Shown here: positions 22,459 through 30,633 of the stretch, in pieces
How the letters are laid out: each line of letters begins with the position of its first letter
How positions within the stretch are numbered: the stretch's first letter is position 1
Origin: UMGS1002 sp050309735
Lineage (GTDB): Bacteria; Bacillota; Clostridia; Oscillospirales; CAG-272
DNA: 36,925 bases
Assembly (NCBI GenBank): GCA_050309735.1
Contig: JBNRMS010000080.1
Span: 1 to 36,925, forward strand
Direction of reading: 5' to 3'
The notes under the pieces: model-generated
What the model saw: only the letters and a program-made list of their open reading frames with translations
Told to the model about the DNA's origin: nothing
The model's database searches: none
Translations under genes and position numbers: made by a program

Positions 22459-24000
22459 TTATTTGATTTCTGCTGCAAATTTAATAAGCTCCATTATATT
22501 GTTTACCATTATCATGCGAAAACCAACGTCATACATTTGTTCCCATACGGCTCGGATATCGGTATTATCGGTGATGGTCCAGCCGCCGAGCCGGGTATTC
22601 TTATATTTATTTGCATGGGCCTTTATAGCTGTATTTTTACTGGTGTTTTCGGGTTCAAACTGTCCGTTTACAAGAAGCGCACTGTTTGTCAACGAATTCT
22701 TTTCAAATGTATTTGCATAAGGCGCCGCCGTTCCCCTTGTCGTCCAGGCTCGCAGATATAGATAGCATTTCTGCCCAGAGTTGTCCATGATGTATTTCTG
22801 TATCTGAAGCGCCTGCTCGGCATTTAATGTGTCTGCCTCATCACCGCTTAATGTTCCGTATGAAATAAGAATCGAGGAGAAGTTATCGGTCTTTACCATC
22901 AGAGGATATAAATAATTTGGGGCAGATTTTGGCATGATGCCGTCAATTTCGACGTACCTCCAATTTGCCGGTTTATCGAGAACGATAAATAAACGGTCTT
23001 TGCAGAAAATCAAAGCTTCTTCAAGGGTTGGTATCCTGTAAGGAGTGATTGCCGCACCACCGCCGCCCTGGCCTTCCTTCAGGCAAAGGTAAGAGAGCTG
23101 TTCAAGCGTCCAGTCACCTACATTCGCCGAGTTTGGAAATTTTATTCCATTAACCGTTTTCCCGGCAAAGTCGAGGTAATTAGTCATCCGTGTCAGAGTT
23201 GTATCGTGCATAAGAACCAGATGCCCGTCGGATGTCGCCTGCACATCAATCTCGACGGCATCACCACCCATTTTATAGACACTTATAATTGATTCAATCG
23301 AGTTTTCAGGATAATAGAAATAATCCCCACGATGGCTGATTGTGAAGACATGAGGATCGGACGGGTCGCACAAGCGCGACAGTTTTTCATCCCACGCAAG
23401 CATCCAGTCTGGCGATTGCCACGCCGTGTATGCCCAGTGCATGATAAGGCCGGAGCAGTCGTTGATATATTCGTCTCTTGAAAGTGCTGTGTATGTAAAA
23501 CTCAGTTCACTATATGGGGTATTTGTGTTTATCTTTTTTAATAAAAGATCGGCAGCATTATAAAAAGCATACTTGTTTCCGGCATTAATAAATATACTGT
23601 TCCCGGTTGTGAATATTTTAAAGTCGTCATAACCTATTGAGACTGCCGCCAAAGCAGTGCCACCGATAACGATTTGATAGTTATCATCCGAGGCCTCATC
23701 ACCCGACACTGTGAGGCTAACGCCGAATTCATCAGAAATATTTTTTCTCAGCAGGTAAGCATAGTCTATTGAATTTCTGTTATATGAAGAATATACAATT
23801 GTATATTTTGAAATTGTATCACTATTCAAGTATTCTTCGATTATAGGTTCCGCTATGCTTTCAGTGGAGGCAATAGATGTGCTTCCCTGTTCTTCGGTTT
23901 GAATTGTCTGATTTGGTGTGTCGGCTTTGCATGCACTAAGAGGCGTTAATATCATCAAAGCCCAGAGAATAAATATCGCGAACCTTTTGATTCCGACCAT
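22459..24000 (-). CDS. Lipoprotein with glycerophosphodiester phosphodiesterase domain
   Basis: 513 residues; AGGAGATCGTT precedes the ATG. A lipoprotein signal ends in LSAC, with lipidated Cys24. Residues about 45-165 form an alpha/beta domain of the type found in front of carbohydrate-active enzymes (YTIVYSSYNRNSIDYAYLLR, YQIVIGGTA). The GDPD barrel starts at TISHRGDYFYYPENSIESI with the catalytic His, and has EIDVQATSDGHLVLMHD with the Glu/Asp metal ligands and second His. The final part includes GGWTITDNTDIRAVWEQMYD, usual in GDPDs. It would hydrolyse glycerophosphodiesters, perhaps from teichoic acid or lipid headgroups, outside the membrane. The GDPD region carries an insertion with a glycine run (about residue 315). 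Confidence 0.85.
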   Translation of the reverse strand: MVGIKRFAIFILWALMILTPLSACKADTPNQTIQTEEQGSTSIASTESIAEPIIEEYLNSDTISKYTIVYSSYNRNSIDYAYLLRKNISDEFGVSLTVSGDEASDDNYQIVIGGTALAAVSIGYDDFKIFTTGNSIFINAGNKYAFYNAADLLLKKINTNTPYSELSFTYTALSRDEYINDCSGLIMHWAYTAWQSPDWMLAWDEKLSRLCDPSDPHVFTISHRGDYFYYPENSIESIISVYKMGGDAVEIDVQATSDGHLVLMHDTTLTRMTNYLDFAGKTVNGIKFPNSANVGDWTLEQLSYLCLKEGQGGGGAAITPYRIPTLEEALIFCKDRLFIVLDKPANWRYVEIDGIMPKSAPNYLYPLMVKTDNFSSILISYGTLSGDEADTLNAEQALQIQKYIMDNSGQKCYLYLRAWTTRGTAAPYANTFEKNSLTNSALLVNGQFEPENTSKNTAIKAHANKYKNTRLGGWTITDNTDIRAVWEQMYDVGFRMIMVNNIMELIKFAAEIK

Positions 24001-24290
24001 AACGATCTCCTGTATCAGCTCTACACATCATCACAAATCCTATTGAGGTGAAATGCAGCTGCATTTTTAATTAGTAGTACTAAAGACACCTTAATGTGTC
24101 ACGCACATCAATCCCTAAAATAGAGATACCTTGTGCACCCCCTTATCCAGTACGTCGGATATACCTTCATTTCGTCTGTTCGCAATTATCGCATCAGAAA
24201 GCTTGAACTCTCAGAGTCATGTATCACCCAAATTTTTAAGAACCGAACAGCGTTTGTAATGGTTGAAGCCTTTTCACCGGCTAAGATTTA
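24001..24290. other. Intergenic region with short palindromes
   Basis: The only structures seen are a perfect 16-base palindrome AAATGCAGCTGCATTT at 24051-24066, followed by TT, and GACAC/GTGTC at 24085-24100. The first lies upstream of the lipoprotein gene and may be an operator. Remnant open frames at 24150-24280 match no family I recognise. Confidence 0.4.
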
Positions 24291-25049
24291 TTAATGTTCG
24301 AGCATGAAATCTATTGCATTCACAACCCACTTATTCCAGAAATCCCAGTTATGGATTCCGTCCCCCTCCTCATATTTAAAATCAAAGCCTTTTTCCTGTC
24401 CGACTGTATACATATAATCACGAAACGTAATGTTGTCATTGTAAAGTGAGTCCTGTCGCCCGCATGCCGAATAAATACGCGGCCTTGGAGCTGTCTCTGG
24501 GAAGGATTTTATAAGCCATAAGAGATCTGCATCACTGCCGGCAAGCTCAGCCTTAAAATTATCTCCCCATATTGCGGAGGCTTCTCTTGTCCAGCTACAA
24601 CTCTTAACACGGTTCGCGATATCAAGAACGCCTGAAAGCGATGCCGCGGCTGCATACTGCTCGGGCTTTTTCAGCGCTGTCCGCACAGCACCATATCCGC
24701 CCATCGACAGTCCGCAAATGAATGTCTTTTCTCGTTTGCGGCTAATCTTAAAAATCCGGCGTGTGTAGTCGACCAGCTCATCGGCCAAATAGGTGTAAAA
24801 ATCCTTTCCATACTTCATGTCGGTATAATATGAGTTTTCGCCGTCAGGCATGATAACGGCAATCTTTCTGTCATTCGCATACTGCTCTATGCGCGATTTA
24901 CGGACCCAGTGGGAATGGTTGCCATGCATTCCGTGAAGCAAATAAAGTGTAGGAATATCTTCCTCCGAGCAGCTCTCCGGAAGAATAACATTAAAACAAG
25001 TGTCCATATTAAGTGAGCTTGAGCGGAATGTCGCTTTAAGTAGTGCCAT
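24291..25049 (-). CDS. Esterase of the putative-esterase (EstA/esterase D-like) family
   Basis: 252 residues; AAAGGGAT precedes the ATG. Alpha/beta hydrolase with YLLHGMHGNHSHW near residue 37, nucleophile elbow GLSMGGYGA with Ser115, acid Asp200 in GRQDSLYND, and His233 in DGIHNWDFW. The length and N-terminal pattern (SSLNMDTCFNVILPE) match tributyrin/acetyl-esterase types that deacylate short acyl esters, often from plant polysaccharides. No signal peptide, so cytoplasmic. It has its own promoter and is followed 290 bases later by the lipoprotein gene. Confidence 0.87.
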   Translation of the reverse strand: MALLKATFRSSSLNMDTCFNVILPESCSEEDIPTLYLLHGMHGNHSHWVRKSRIEQYANDRKIAVIMPDGENSYYTDMKYGKDFYTYLADELVDYTRRIFKISRKREKTFICGLSMGGYGAVRTALKKPEQYAAAASLSGVLDIANRVKSCSWTREASAIWGDNFKAELAGSDADLLWLIKSFPETAPRPRIYSACGRQDSLYNDNITFRDYMYTVGQEKGFDFKYEEGDGIHNWDFWNKWVVNAIDFMLEH

Positions 25050-25129
25050 AATAAAAATCCCTTTCGTTGAAATATTTATATAATCATTATTATTCAGTAA
25101 TACTCGTATAGTCCTGATTATTTACTTTC

Positions 25130-25158
25130 ATAATACCGCATAACTCTTATTTTGTCAA
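25130..25158 (-). promoter_or_regulatory. Promoter of the esterase gene
   Basis: On the minus strand TTGACA (25158-25153), 17 bases, TATTAT (25135-25130), about 75 bases before the ATG. Confidence 0.8.
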
Positions 25159-25164
25159 CAAACA

Positions 25165-25252
25165 GAATGAAATAACGCCTGTAGTTTTATCCTTGCCGTC
25201 CTATATTAAATAAGCGGGCGCAACAGATAAAACCACGGGCGTTACTCTATTC
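25165..25252. repeat. 88-bp element with 27-base imperfect inverted ends
   Basis: Left arm 25165-25191 and right arm 25226-25252 match at 22 of 27 positions when one is inverted; the differences are all transitions, so many still allow G-U pairs. The core blocks are TAACGCC and GTTTTATC. The interior may extend the stem (TTGCC/GGGC). It resembles a MITE or REP-like element. It sits just upstream of the esterase promoter. The rest of 25050-25426 has no gene. Confidence 0.7.
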
Positions 25253-25426
25253 AATGCACTACAAAGTTCCTGCGCTGCTGCTGATATTCTCACATGCGTA
25301 GTAGTCAGGTACGGGGATTCGTAAATGCCGGAAAACCCAAAAACAAACCGTTCAAAACACAGAATCATCAGAGGTGCCGCAGGACAAGCGATCCGGAATA
25401 GAAAAGTACATCGTCTATACCAGCCG

Positions 25427-26149
25427 TCAAATCAAATGATTTTTCCTCGCGAAAACATAAACCCCTATCCCGGCCGCCACGGCAAGATTAAAAGAATCAA
25501 CCCTCTCGGACAGCGGGATTCTAACGCTTGTTCCAAGCGTCGAAAAGCGCTCGTCAAGCCCTGAGGCCTCGTTCCCGAAAATCAGCGAGAAGAGAGCGGC
25601 GGGCGGTGCGTCCTCGGGCGGTATTTCGCCCTTTAGCATAAAGGGAAAGAGAGCGTGATCTGGATAGCGCTCGCGGTAGTCCTCAAAGCTTTGATACCGC
25701 TCGGTTCTTATATGAAAAAACGCGCCCATGCTCGCCCTGACTGCCTTAGGATTCCAAACATCGGCCGCCGGTTCGATTATCGCAAGGTCGCCGATATTCA
25801 TTCCGGCTATCGTACGAATGATTGTTCCGAGGTTTCCCATGTCGGAAGGATTTACAAGTACAATATGAGGGCGGTCGGGCATAAGATTCTCGCTGTATTT
25901 GTGAAACACACCCAGGACGTAGCTGTTTTCCTTTTGGTTGAGAACGCGGAATATCCTATCAGACTCAACACACCGAATCCCCGCCTTCTCGCACATCGCC
26001 CCAATGTCGGCACCGCCGCGGTACGATGAGTGGATATAAACACACTCGACAATCCCAGGGCGACCTCGCAGCAGTTCGATAGTAGAGGAGGCTCCGGTGG
26101 TATAGGAATAATCAAATTCTTTTTTATAGGCTTTTATTTTAACCGACAC
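25427..26149 (-). CDS. SpoU/TrmH-family RNA 2'-O-methyltransferase
   Basis: 240 residues from the GTG at 26149, chosen for AAGGAG seven bases upstream. The SPOUT knot motifs are complete: motif 1 NPSDMGNLGTIIRTIAG, motif 2 LIFGNEASGLDE, motif 3 VRIPLSERVDSFNLAVAAGI. An N-terminal substrate-binding region of about 90 residues precedes them, and ECVYIHSSYRGG resembles the L7Ae-like part of such enzymes. It uses SAM to methylate a ribose in tRNA or rRNA; the exact site cannot be told. Its leader contains a hairpin placed as in the repeated leader element (26180-26216). Confidence 0.85.
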   Translation of the reverse strand: MSVKIKAYKKEFDYSYTTGASSTIELLRGRPGIVECVYIHSSYRGGADIGAMCEKAGIRCVESDRIFRVLNQKENSYVLGVFHKYSENLMPDRPHIVLVNPSDMGNLGTIIRTIAGMNIGDLAIIEPAADVWNPKAVRASMGAFFHIRTERYQSFEDYRERYPDHALFPFMLKGEIPPEDAPPAALFSLIFGNEASGLDERFSTLGTSVRIPLSERVDSFNLAVAAGIGVYVFARKNHLI

Positions 26150-26179
26150 GGCACTTCTCCTTCGATTTTTAAACAATCA

Positions 26180-26239
26180 CAGCTTTCTTTGAAAGCTGCC
26201 AATATTCATAATTATATCATAAACACTCGATTCTTACAA
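26180..26239 (-). promoter_or_regulatory. Promoter and 5'-terminal hairpin of the TrmH-family gene (short leader-element relative)
   Basis: On the minus strand TTGTAA (26239-26234), 17 bases, TATAAT (26216-26211), then ten bases and GGCAGCTTTC-AAA-GAAAGCTG (perfect stem, 26198-26180). The order TATAAT, ATTGGCAG, hairpin is the same as in the 30.6 kb repeats. The stem bases differ but still pair. The second half of the element is not recognisable here. Confidence 0.65.
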
Positions 26240-26253
26240 CTTATTCCTATATA

Positions 26254-26273
26254 AAAACCTCCCCTTGGGGAGG
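26254..26273 (-). terminator. Terminator of the DUF4830 gene unit
   Basis: On the minus strand CCTCCCC-AA-GGGGAGG is followed by TTTTT. It lies about 110 bases after the DUF4830 stop. Confidence 0.85.
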
Positions 26274-26313
26274 CTAAATCTTAATGCTGTTGTTATGCTT
26301 CCCGGGCTTTCGC

Positions 26314-26338
26314 AGGGCGTGCCGAGACGGCACGCCCT
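26314..26338. terminator. Perfect hairpin downstream of the DUF4830 gene
   Basis: AGGGCGTGCC and GGCACGCCCT pair perfectly around GAGAC. No T tract. It may protect the mRNA 3' end. Confidence 0.5.
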
Positions 26339-26384
26339 AATTCAGGTGTAACTCCGCACGACCCGCAACCACCCGGCCGTCCTC

Positions 26385-26882
26385 TCAATTCACATCAAAT
26401 CCGTGCATAAACCCGGTCATGTCTGCCGAGCAGATGTCGCCGCCGATTACCTTGCCGCGATATACAAGAACATTTGCAAGCACCTTGCCGCTGTAATCTG
26501 AGTAGTTGGTCAGCTCAAATGTATAGCGTGTGACGGTTTTATGGCGGTATTTATGGAGATCAAGCCCCTGCTGCTTCTGGATTTCGTTATAGCTGGTGAA
26601 GATTCGGTCGAATTCGGAGGGGATCATAACGTCGACCTCCTCAACGGGATTTGCCTTCACCGTCCATCCGAATTGTCCCAAAAATCCGGCGACATCCGAA
26701 GCGCTTTTTATCTTATCATACCTTATAGACTGCGAACCGGAACTAATCGCCCCGGCACTCGCTTTCTCAACAGAATCGTCAAGCGTCGGAACAAAGGTGA
26801 TAAGCGTGATAAGGGTCACCAGCGCGACGCAGAGCACCCCGAAAAAACGCAGGGTAGAGGCACGCACCGAATAAATGAACAT
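26385..26882 (-). CDS. DUF4830-like membrane-anchored protein
   Basis: 165 residues; GGGAGGATTT precedes the ATG. One N-terminal helix (about 12-32) anchors an extracytoplasmic domain. The pattern VAGFLGQFGWTVKANPVEEV, IPSEFDRIFTSYNEIQKQQG, LANVLVYRGKVIGGDICSAD and GFMHGFD at the end resembles the DUF4830 family of Firmicutes. Function unknown. It follows rodA on the same strand (77-base gap), so a link with cell elongation or cortex synthesis is possible but unproven. Confidence 0.7.
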   Translation of the reverse strand: MFIYSVRASTLRFFGVLCVALVTLITLITFVPTLDDSVEKASAGAISSGSQSIRYDKIKSASDVAGFLGQFGWTVKANPVEEVDVMIPSEFDRIFTSYNEIQKQQGLDLHKYRHKTVTRYTFELTNYSDYSGKVLANVLVYRGKVIGGDICSADMTGFMHGFDVN

Positions 26883-26959
26883 ATATAAAATCCTCCCGCA
26901 AAGATAATTGCGCTATTACTGTTGCAATTATATTAGTGCGGGAGGATAAATATTCGCAA

Positions 26960-28093
26960 TTAGAAATATTCGTGGTCTATATAGAGGCGATTTTTATGCA
27001 CCGCCACGCTCTGAACAATTCCGGTGGTTATGTATATGGCAAGAACCGAGGATCCCCCGTAGCTCATGTAAGGAAGCGTGATGCCGACAACCGGAAGCAT
27101 ACCAAGACACATACCGATATTTTCAACCGTTTGAACAATAATCATTCCGGCAAATCCGGCAGCTATGAATGTTCCGCAGTCGCCTCGCGATAATTTCGAG
27201 AGTTTCACGACGCGGACGACAATAAAAACCATAAGTGCGATAAGGAGAAGCGCGCCGACAAAGCCAAATTTCTCGCTGTACGTGGCGAACATAAAATCGG
27301 TGTGCGCCGCCGGGAGCTTGATATGCACGCTCCCGCCAAACGGTCCTTTGCCGAAAAAGCCGCCGTTTGCAACGGCCGAACGCGAGATAATAGGCTGAAA
27401 GCCTTTATTAATCGGGTCAAGGTCGGGGTTGAATCCGACAAGAATGCGAAGCTTCTGATCCTCTCGCAGCAGTCCCCAGAGAAAGGGCGAGGCGGCAGCC
27501 GTCGCCAAAAGACCGCCGAGAAAATACCAATAGCTAAGGCCGGCGCAAAAGAGCATCACGGCTATAATCCCGATGTAAACAAGCGCCACACCAAGGTCGC
27601 CCGACAGCAGAATCAGACCAACCGGCACACCGGCATGTACAAGAAGGGTCAAGAGGACAAGCGGCGAATTTATCCGCCGCCTTGCCTTATATAGATGATA
27701 TGAAAAGGTGAGAAAGAAAACCGCCTTGACAAATTCGGAGGGCTGAATAAGAAAGGGCAGGCCGGGAATATCGAGCCAACTGCGGTTCTCGCCCTCGCTC
27801 GTTCCGAAAAGCAGCGTCACAATCAGAATCAGAGCGGCGCCGCCGTAAAGCAGGAGGCCGAGTTTCTCGGATATCGTCCGATAATCGAGCGCGGCGATGA
27901 GAAACATCAGCACCATTCCCACCGCTGTGGCACCAAACTGCATAAGCGCCCTCTTGACGCCAAACACCGAATGTCCGCCGACAAGAGTGAGGATGCTCAA
28001 AATCGACAGCGCACTTGTTGCGCCCAGAAGCCAGAAGTCCATCCGTTTTATCGTGGCTAAAAATTCGCCGGCAATATCTCGGAACTTATTCAT
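26960..28093 (-). CDS. rodA: RodA/FtsW/SpoVE-family peptidoglycan polymerase (SEDS)
   Basis: 377 residues from the ATG at 28093, chosen because GGGGAGGGAAG lies before it. A polytopic membrane protein of the SEDS family: DYRTISEKLGLLLYGGAA, SGDLGVALVYIGI, the conserved extracellular stretch GGSVHIKLPAAHTDFMFAT with Asp, then YSEKFGFVGA and GGSSVLAIYITTGI. It polymerises lipid II into glycan strands with a partner class B PBP. RodA is preferred over FtsW by sequence feel (HTDFMFA, GITLPYMSYGGSS); SpoVE cannot be excluded in a spore former. It is 37 bases after proS and may be co-transcribed. Confidence 0.87.
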   Translation of the reverse strand: MNKFRDIAGEFLATIKRMDFWLLGATSALSILSILTLVGGHSVFGVKRALMQFGATAVGMVLMFLIAALDYRTISEKLGLLLYGGAALILIVTLLFGTSEGENRSWLDIPGLPFLIQPSEFVKAVFFLTFSYHLYKARRRINSPLVLLTLLVHAGVPVGLILLSGDLGVALVYIGIIAVMLFCAGLSYWYFLGGLLATAAASPFLWGLLREDQKLRILVGFNPDLDPINKGFQPIISRSAVANGGFFGKGPFGGSVHIKLPAAHTDFMFATYSEKFGFVGALLLIALMVFIVVRVVKLSKLSRGDCGTFIAAGFAGMIIVQTVENIGMCLGMLPVVGITLPYMSYGGSSVLAIYITTGIVQSVAVHKNRLYIDHEYF

Positions 28094-28130
28094 CTTCCCT
28101 CCCCCGGCTCTCGGATTTCTCTGCTTTAAT

Positions 28131-29570
28131 TTAATACTGCCTTCCCCAGACAACCATATGCTCGGCTCTCTCGCCGCAACAGACGCAGTTATCGGACAGG
28201 CGCTCCTCCCTGAAGGGTATGCAGCGCGATTTAACCCCGCCGGTCGCGTCTTTTATCTTATCCTCGCATTCGGATCTGCCGCACCACATGGCGCGGATGA
28301 AACCCGGGGAATTAGCGGCGATATCAAGGAATTCCTCATAGCTGCGAGCGTCGAAGGTTTTTTCGCGAAGATTTCGGCCGGCTCTTTCAAGGAGATCATC
28401 GTGAACCTTCAAGAGAGCCTCTCTCACCGCCTCCTCAATATTATCAAGCGAAACCACTGTTTTCTCGCGGCTCACGCGGCTGACCAGCACGCAGGAGCCC
28501 GACTCGATATCGCGCGGGCCTATCTCAAGGCGGAGCGGAACTCCCTTCATCTCATATTCACTGAACTTCCAGCCTGTCGAGTTCTCGCTGTCGTCAAGTT
28601 TGACGCGGAATTTCTCTGCAAGAGTGTCGCGAATATGTGCAGCGGCCGAAAGCACCCCGGCCTTATGCTGAGCAACCGGAATAATCGCAACCTGTATCGG
28701 TGCGACGCCCGGAGGCAGAATCAAGCCCGAATCATCACCATGCGTCATAATAAGTGCGCCTATCATGCGGGTTGAAACCCCCCACGAGGTCTGGTGCGGG
28801 TATTTTATCTGATTATCGCGATCGGTATAGGTGATGTCGAAGGCGCGGGAGAAACCGTCTCCGAAATAGTGCGAGGTGCCGCCCTGTAGTGCTACTCCGT
28901 TGTGCATCATCGGCTCTATAGTGTAGGTTTCAATAGCCCCGGCAAACTTCTCCTTCTCGGTTTTAAGTCCGGTAACAGCCGGGATGGCAAGAGTCTCGCG
29001 GTAAAAGTCCTCGTAGCAATTGAGCATTCGAATTGTCTCGGCGCGAGCTTCCTCCTCAGTTTCGTGCATTGTATGCCCCTCCTGCCAGAGAAATTCCGAG
29101 GTGCGAAGAAACGGGCGAGTGGTCTTTTCCCAGCGAACGACCGAGCACCACTGGTTATAGAGCTTTGGAAGGTCGCGATATGAGTGAATTATATCGCGGT
29201 AATGTTCGCAAAAAAGCGTCTCGGAGGTAGGCCTTATGCAGAGCCGCTCTGCGAGCTGTGTCTGCCCTCCGACTGTCACCCATGCGCACTCGGGCGCAAA
29301 CCCTTCAACGTGATCCTTTTCCTTCTGCAACAGGCTCTCGGGGATGAACATAGGCATATAAACATTCTCGTGACCGAGGCGCTTGAATCGCGCATCAAGA
29401 TCCTTTTGCATATTCTCCCAAATAGCATAGCCATAAGGGCGGATAACCATGCAGCCCTTAACCCCCGAGTAAGCGGCCAGCTCGGCCTTTTTGACTATAT
29501 CTGTGTACCACTGAGCGAAATCGGTATCCATCGAAGTGATGGCCTCGACCAGTTTTTTATCCTTTGCCAT
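28131..29570 (-). CDS. proS: Prolyl-tRNA synthetase (eukaryote/archaeal-like ProS type 3)
   Basis: 479 residues; AAAGGAATTGC precedes the ATG. Class II synthetase motifs: MQKDLDARFKRLGHENVYMP with FIPESL, RPTSETLFCEHYRDIIHSYR, WEKTTRPFLRTSEFLWQEGH, ALQGGTSHYFGDGFSRAFDI. The anticodon domain has PIQVAIIPV and ENSTGWKFSEYEMKGVPLRL. A C-terminal Cys-rich zinc-like end (WCGRSECED, then NCVCCGE) and terminal Tyr are typical of type 3. It lacks the editing insertion of the bacterial type. It charges tRNA-Pro with proline. Its leader carries a diverged copy of the repeated leader element; it has no T-box features. Confidence 0.94.
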   Translation of the reverse strand: MAKDKKLVEAITSMDTDFAQWYTDIVKKAELAAYSGVKGCMVIRPYGYAIWENMQKDLDARFKRLGHENVYMPMFIPESLLQKEKDHVEGFAPECAWVTVGGQTQLAERLCIRPTSETLFCEHYRDIIHSYRDLPKLYNQWCSVVRWEKTTRPFLRTSEFLWQEGHTMHETEEEARAETIRMLNCYEDFYRETLAIPAVTGLKTEKEKFAGAIETYTIEPMMHNGVALQGGTSHYFGDGFSRAFDITYTDRDNQIKYPHQTSWGVSTRMIGALIMTHGDDSGLILPPGVAPIQVAIIPVAQHKAGVLSAAAHIRDTLAEKFRVKLDDSENSTGWKFSEYEMKGVPLRLEIGPRDIESGSCVLVSRVSREKTVVSLDNIEEAVREALLKVHDDLLERAGRNLREKTFDARSYEEFLDIAANSPGFIRAMWCGRSECEDKIKDATGGVKSRCIPFREERLSDNCVCCGERAEHMVVWGRQY

Positions 29571-29615
29571 AATGCAATTCCTTTCGCGGACTGACGTGTC
29601 TGATAGAATTTACTA

Positions 29616-29701
29616 TATCGTCGCAGGCAAGTTTCCCCGATATGAGGCGCACCGATGCGACATTTCAGTTTTCTTTAAAAGCTGACAATATATATATTAT
29701 A
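29616..29701 (-). promoter_or_regulatory. Diverged copy of the leader element in the proS 5'-UTR
   Basis: Read on the minus strand, this 86-base segment starts TATAATATATATATTG, has a hairpin CAGCTTTT-AAAG-AAAACTG with a bulge, then AATGTCGCATCGG, CGGGGA, AACTTGCCTGCGACGATA. The same blocks in the same order occur at 15679 and 30628 (GATGTCGCAACGG, GGGGAGAAA, CACTTGCGACTA). It occupies the first part of the proS mRNA. Confidence 0.65.
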
Positions 29702-29724
29702 TCTAAAAACGGTATTATTGTCAA
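29696..29724 (-). promoter_or_regulatory. Promoter of proS
   Basis: On the minus strand TTGACA (29724-29719), 17 bases, TATAAT (29701-29696). Perfect consensus. It is divergent from the glycosyltransferase gene. Confidence 0.88.
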
Positions 29725-29779
29725 GCAAAAAGTAAATAATGGGAGGGGATACATAAGATTAGAACAGGGGGGTTGGCGC

Positions 29780-30577
29780 ATGGCCGGGAAAGACGAATGT
29801 GTTATAATTCATGGAGTGCGGCTCAACAGGCTCGGGCGCGATTCGGCTCTCGAGCGGGTTTCACTGACACTATTGAGCGAGGATGACAATTCGGCTTTGC
29901 CCCTGACTATTTTTACACCAAACGCCGAGATAATATACCGCTGCTCAAAAGATGACCGCCTCTTGTCGCTTATAAATTCGGGCGGCCTCAATATTCCCGA
30001 CGGTGCCGGAGTGGTTTGGGCGGCGCGAGCCCTCGGCTCCCCGCTTCCGAGCCGGATTCCCGGAATTGAGCTTGCCGAGGATCTTCTCGGCAGGTGCGCA
30101 CAATATCGACTGCGCGTGTATCTGCTTGGAGGCAGGTTGGGTGTTGCCGAACAGGCGGCTGCGAAGCTGTCTTCGCGCTTTCCGGGAATTGTTGTCACCG
30201 GTACACATCACGGCTATTTCAAGACGCACGGCTCGGAGAACGGTGATGTAATCGCAAAAATCAAAGCCGCCGCGCCCTCGTTTCTCGTTGTCTGTCTCGG
30301 TTTTCCGCGCCAGGAGGAATGGATTGCAGACAACCGCTCGGCACTGAGAGGAGTTCGCGTGATGATGGCGCTCGGCGGCTCGCTTGATGTCTGGTCGGGG
30401 CGGGTTCGCCGCGCTCCGCGAATCTTTCGCAGGGCGCGGCTTGAGTGGCTTTGGCGAATCTGCCGGCACCCCTCTCGCCTCGGGCGCGCCGCAGCGCTAC
30501 CCGCATTCGTGCGGCTGACGGTGAGGGAGGGGCGAAAGGTAAAAAAGCTTGCAAAAGCCGAGAAAAACAACAGATAA
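29780..30577 (+). CDS. WecG/TagA/CpsF-family glycosyltransferase
   Basis: 265 residues from the ATG at 29780, chosen for GGGGGG seven bases upstream. GT26 family pattern: FTPNAEIIYRC, GGLNIPDGAGVVWAARALG with the conserved Asp, RIPGIELAEDLL, LLGGRLGVAEQAAAKL, CLGFPRQEEWIADN and MALGGSLDVWSG. The C-terminus is very basic (RRAPRIFRRARLEWLWRICR, KKLAKAEKNNR), suited to membrane contact. Family members add N-acetylmannosamine to the undecaprenyl-PP-GlcNAc primer of teichoic acids or other cell-wall glycans. No other wall-glycan gene is adjacent. Confidence 0.88.
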   Translation: MAGKDECVIIHGVRLNRLGRDSALERVSLTLLSEDDNSALPLTIFTPNAEIIYRCSKDDRLLSLINSGGLNIPDGAGVVWAARALGSPLPSRIPGIELAEDLLGRCAQYRLRVYLLGGRLGVAEQAAAKLSSRFPGIVVTGTHHGYFKTHGSENGDVIAKIKAAAPSFLVVCLGFPRQEEWIADNRSALRGVRVMMALGGSLDVWSGRVRRAPRIFRRARLEWLWRICRHPSRLGRAAALPAFVRLTVREGRKVKKLAKAEKNNR

Positions 30578-30603
30578 TTATGCAGAGTTTTTTGGAAAAC
30601 AGA

Positions 30604-30633
30604 TTGAAAACGATGGGGCAACTGTGGTATAAT
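30604..30633 (+). promoter_or_regulatory. Promoter at the head of the tandem leader array
   Basis: TTGAAA (30604-30609), 18 bases, TATAAT (30628-30633). The TATAAT is also the first six bases of repeat unit 1. Units 2-4 have TATAAT or TATAGT but no good -35 box. Confidence 0.65.

Noticed and set aside
24150..24285. Fragment of a regulator gene on the plus strand
   Set aside because: A short open frame exists but has no recognisable motif or ribosome site.
29571..29695. T-box riboswitch in the proS leader
   Set aside because: No T-box sequence, specifier loop or terminator/antiterminator pair is visible; the leader matches the repeated element instead.
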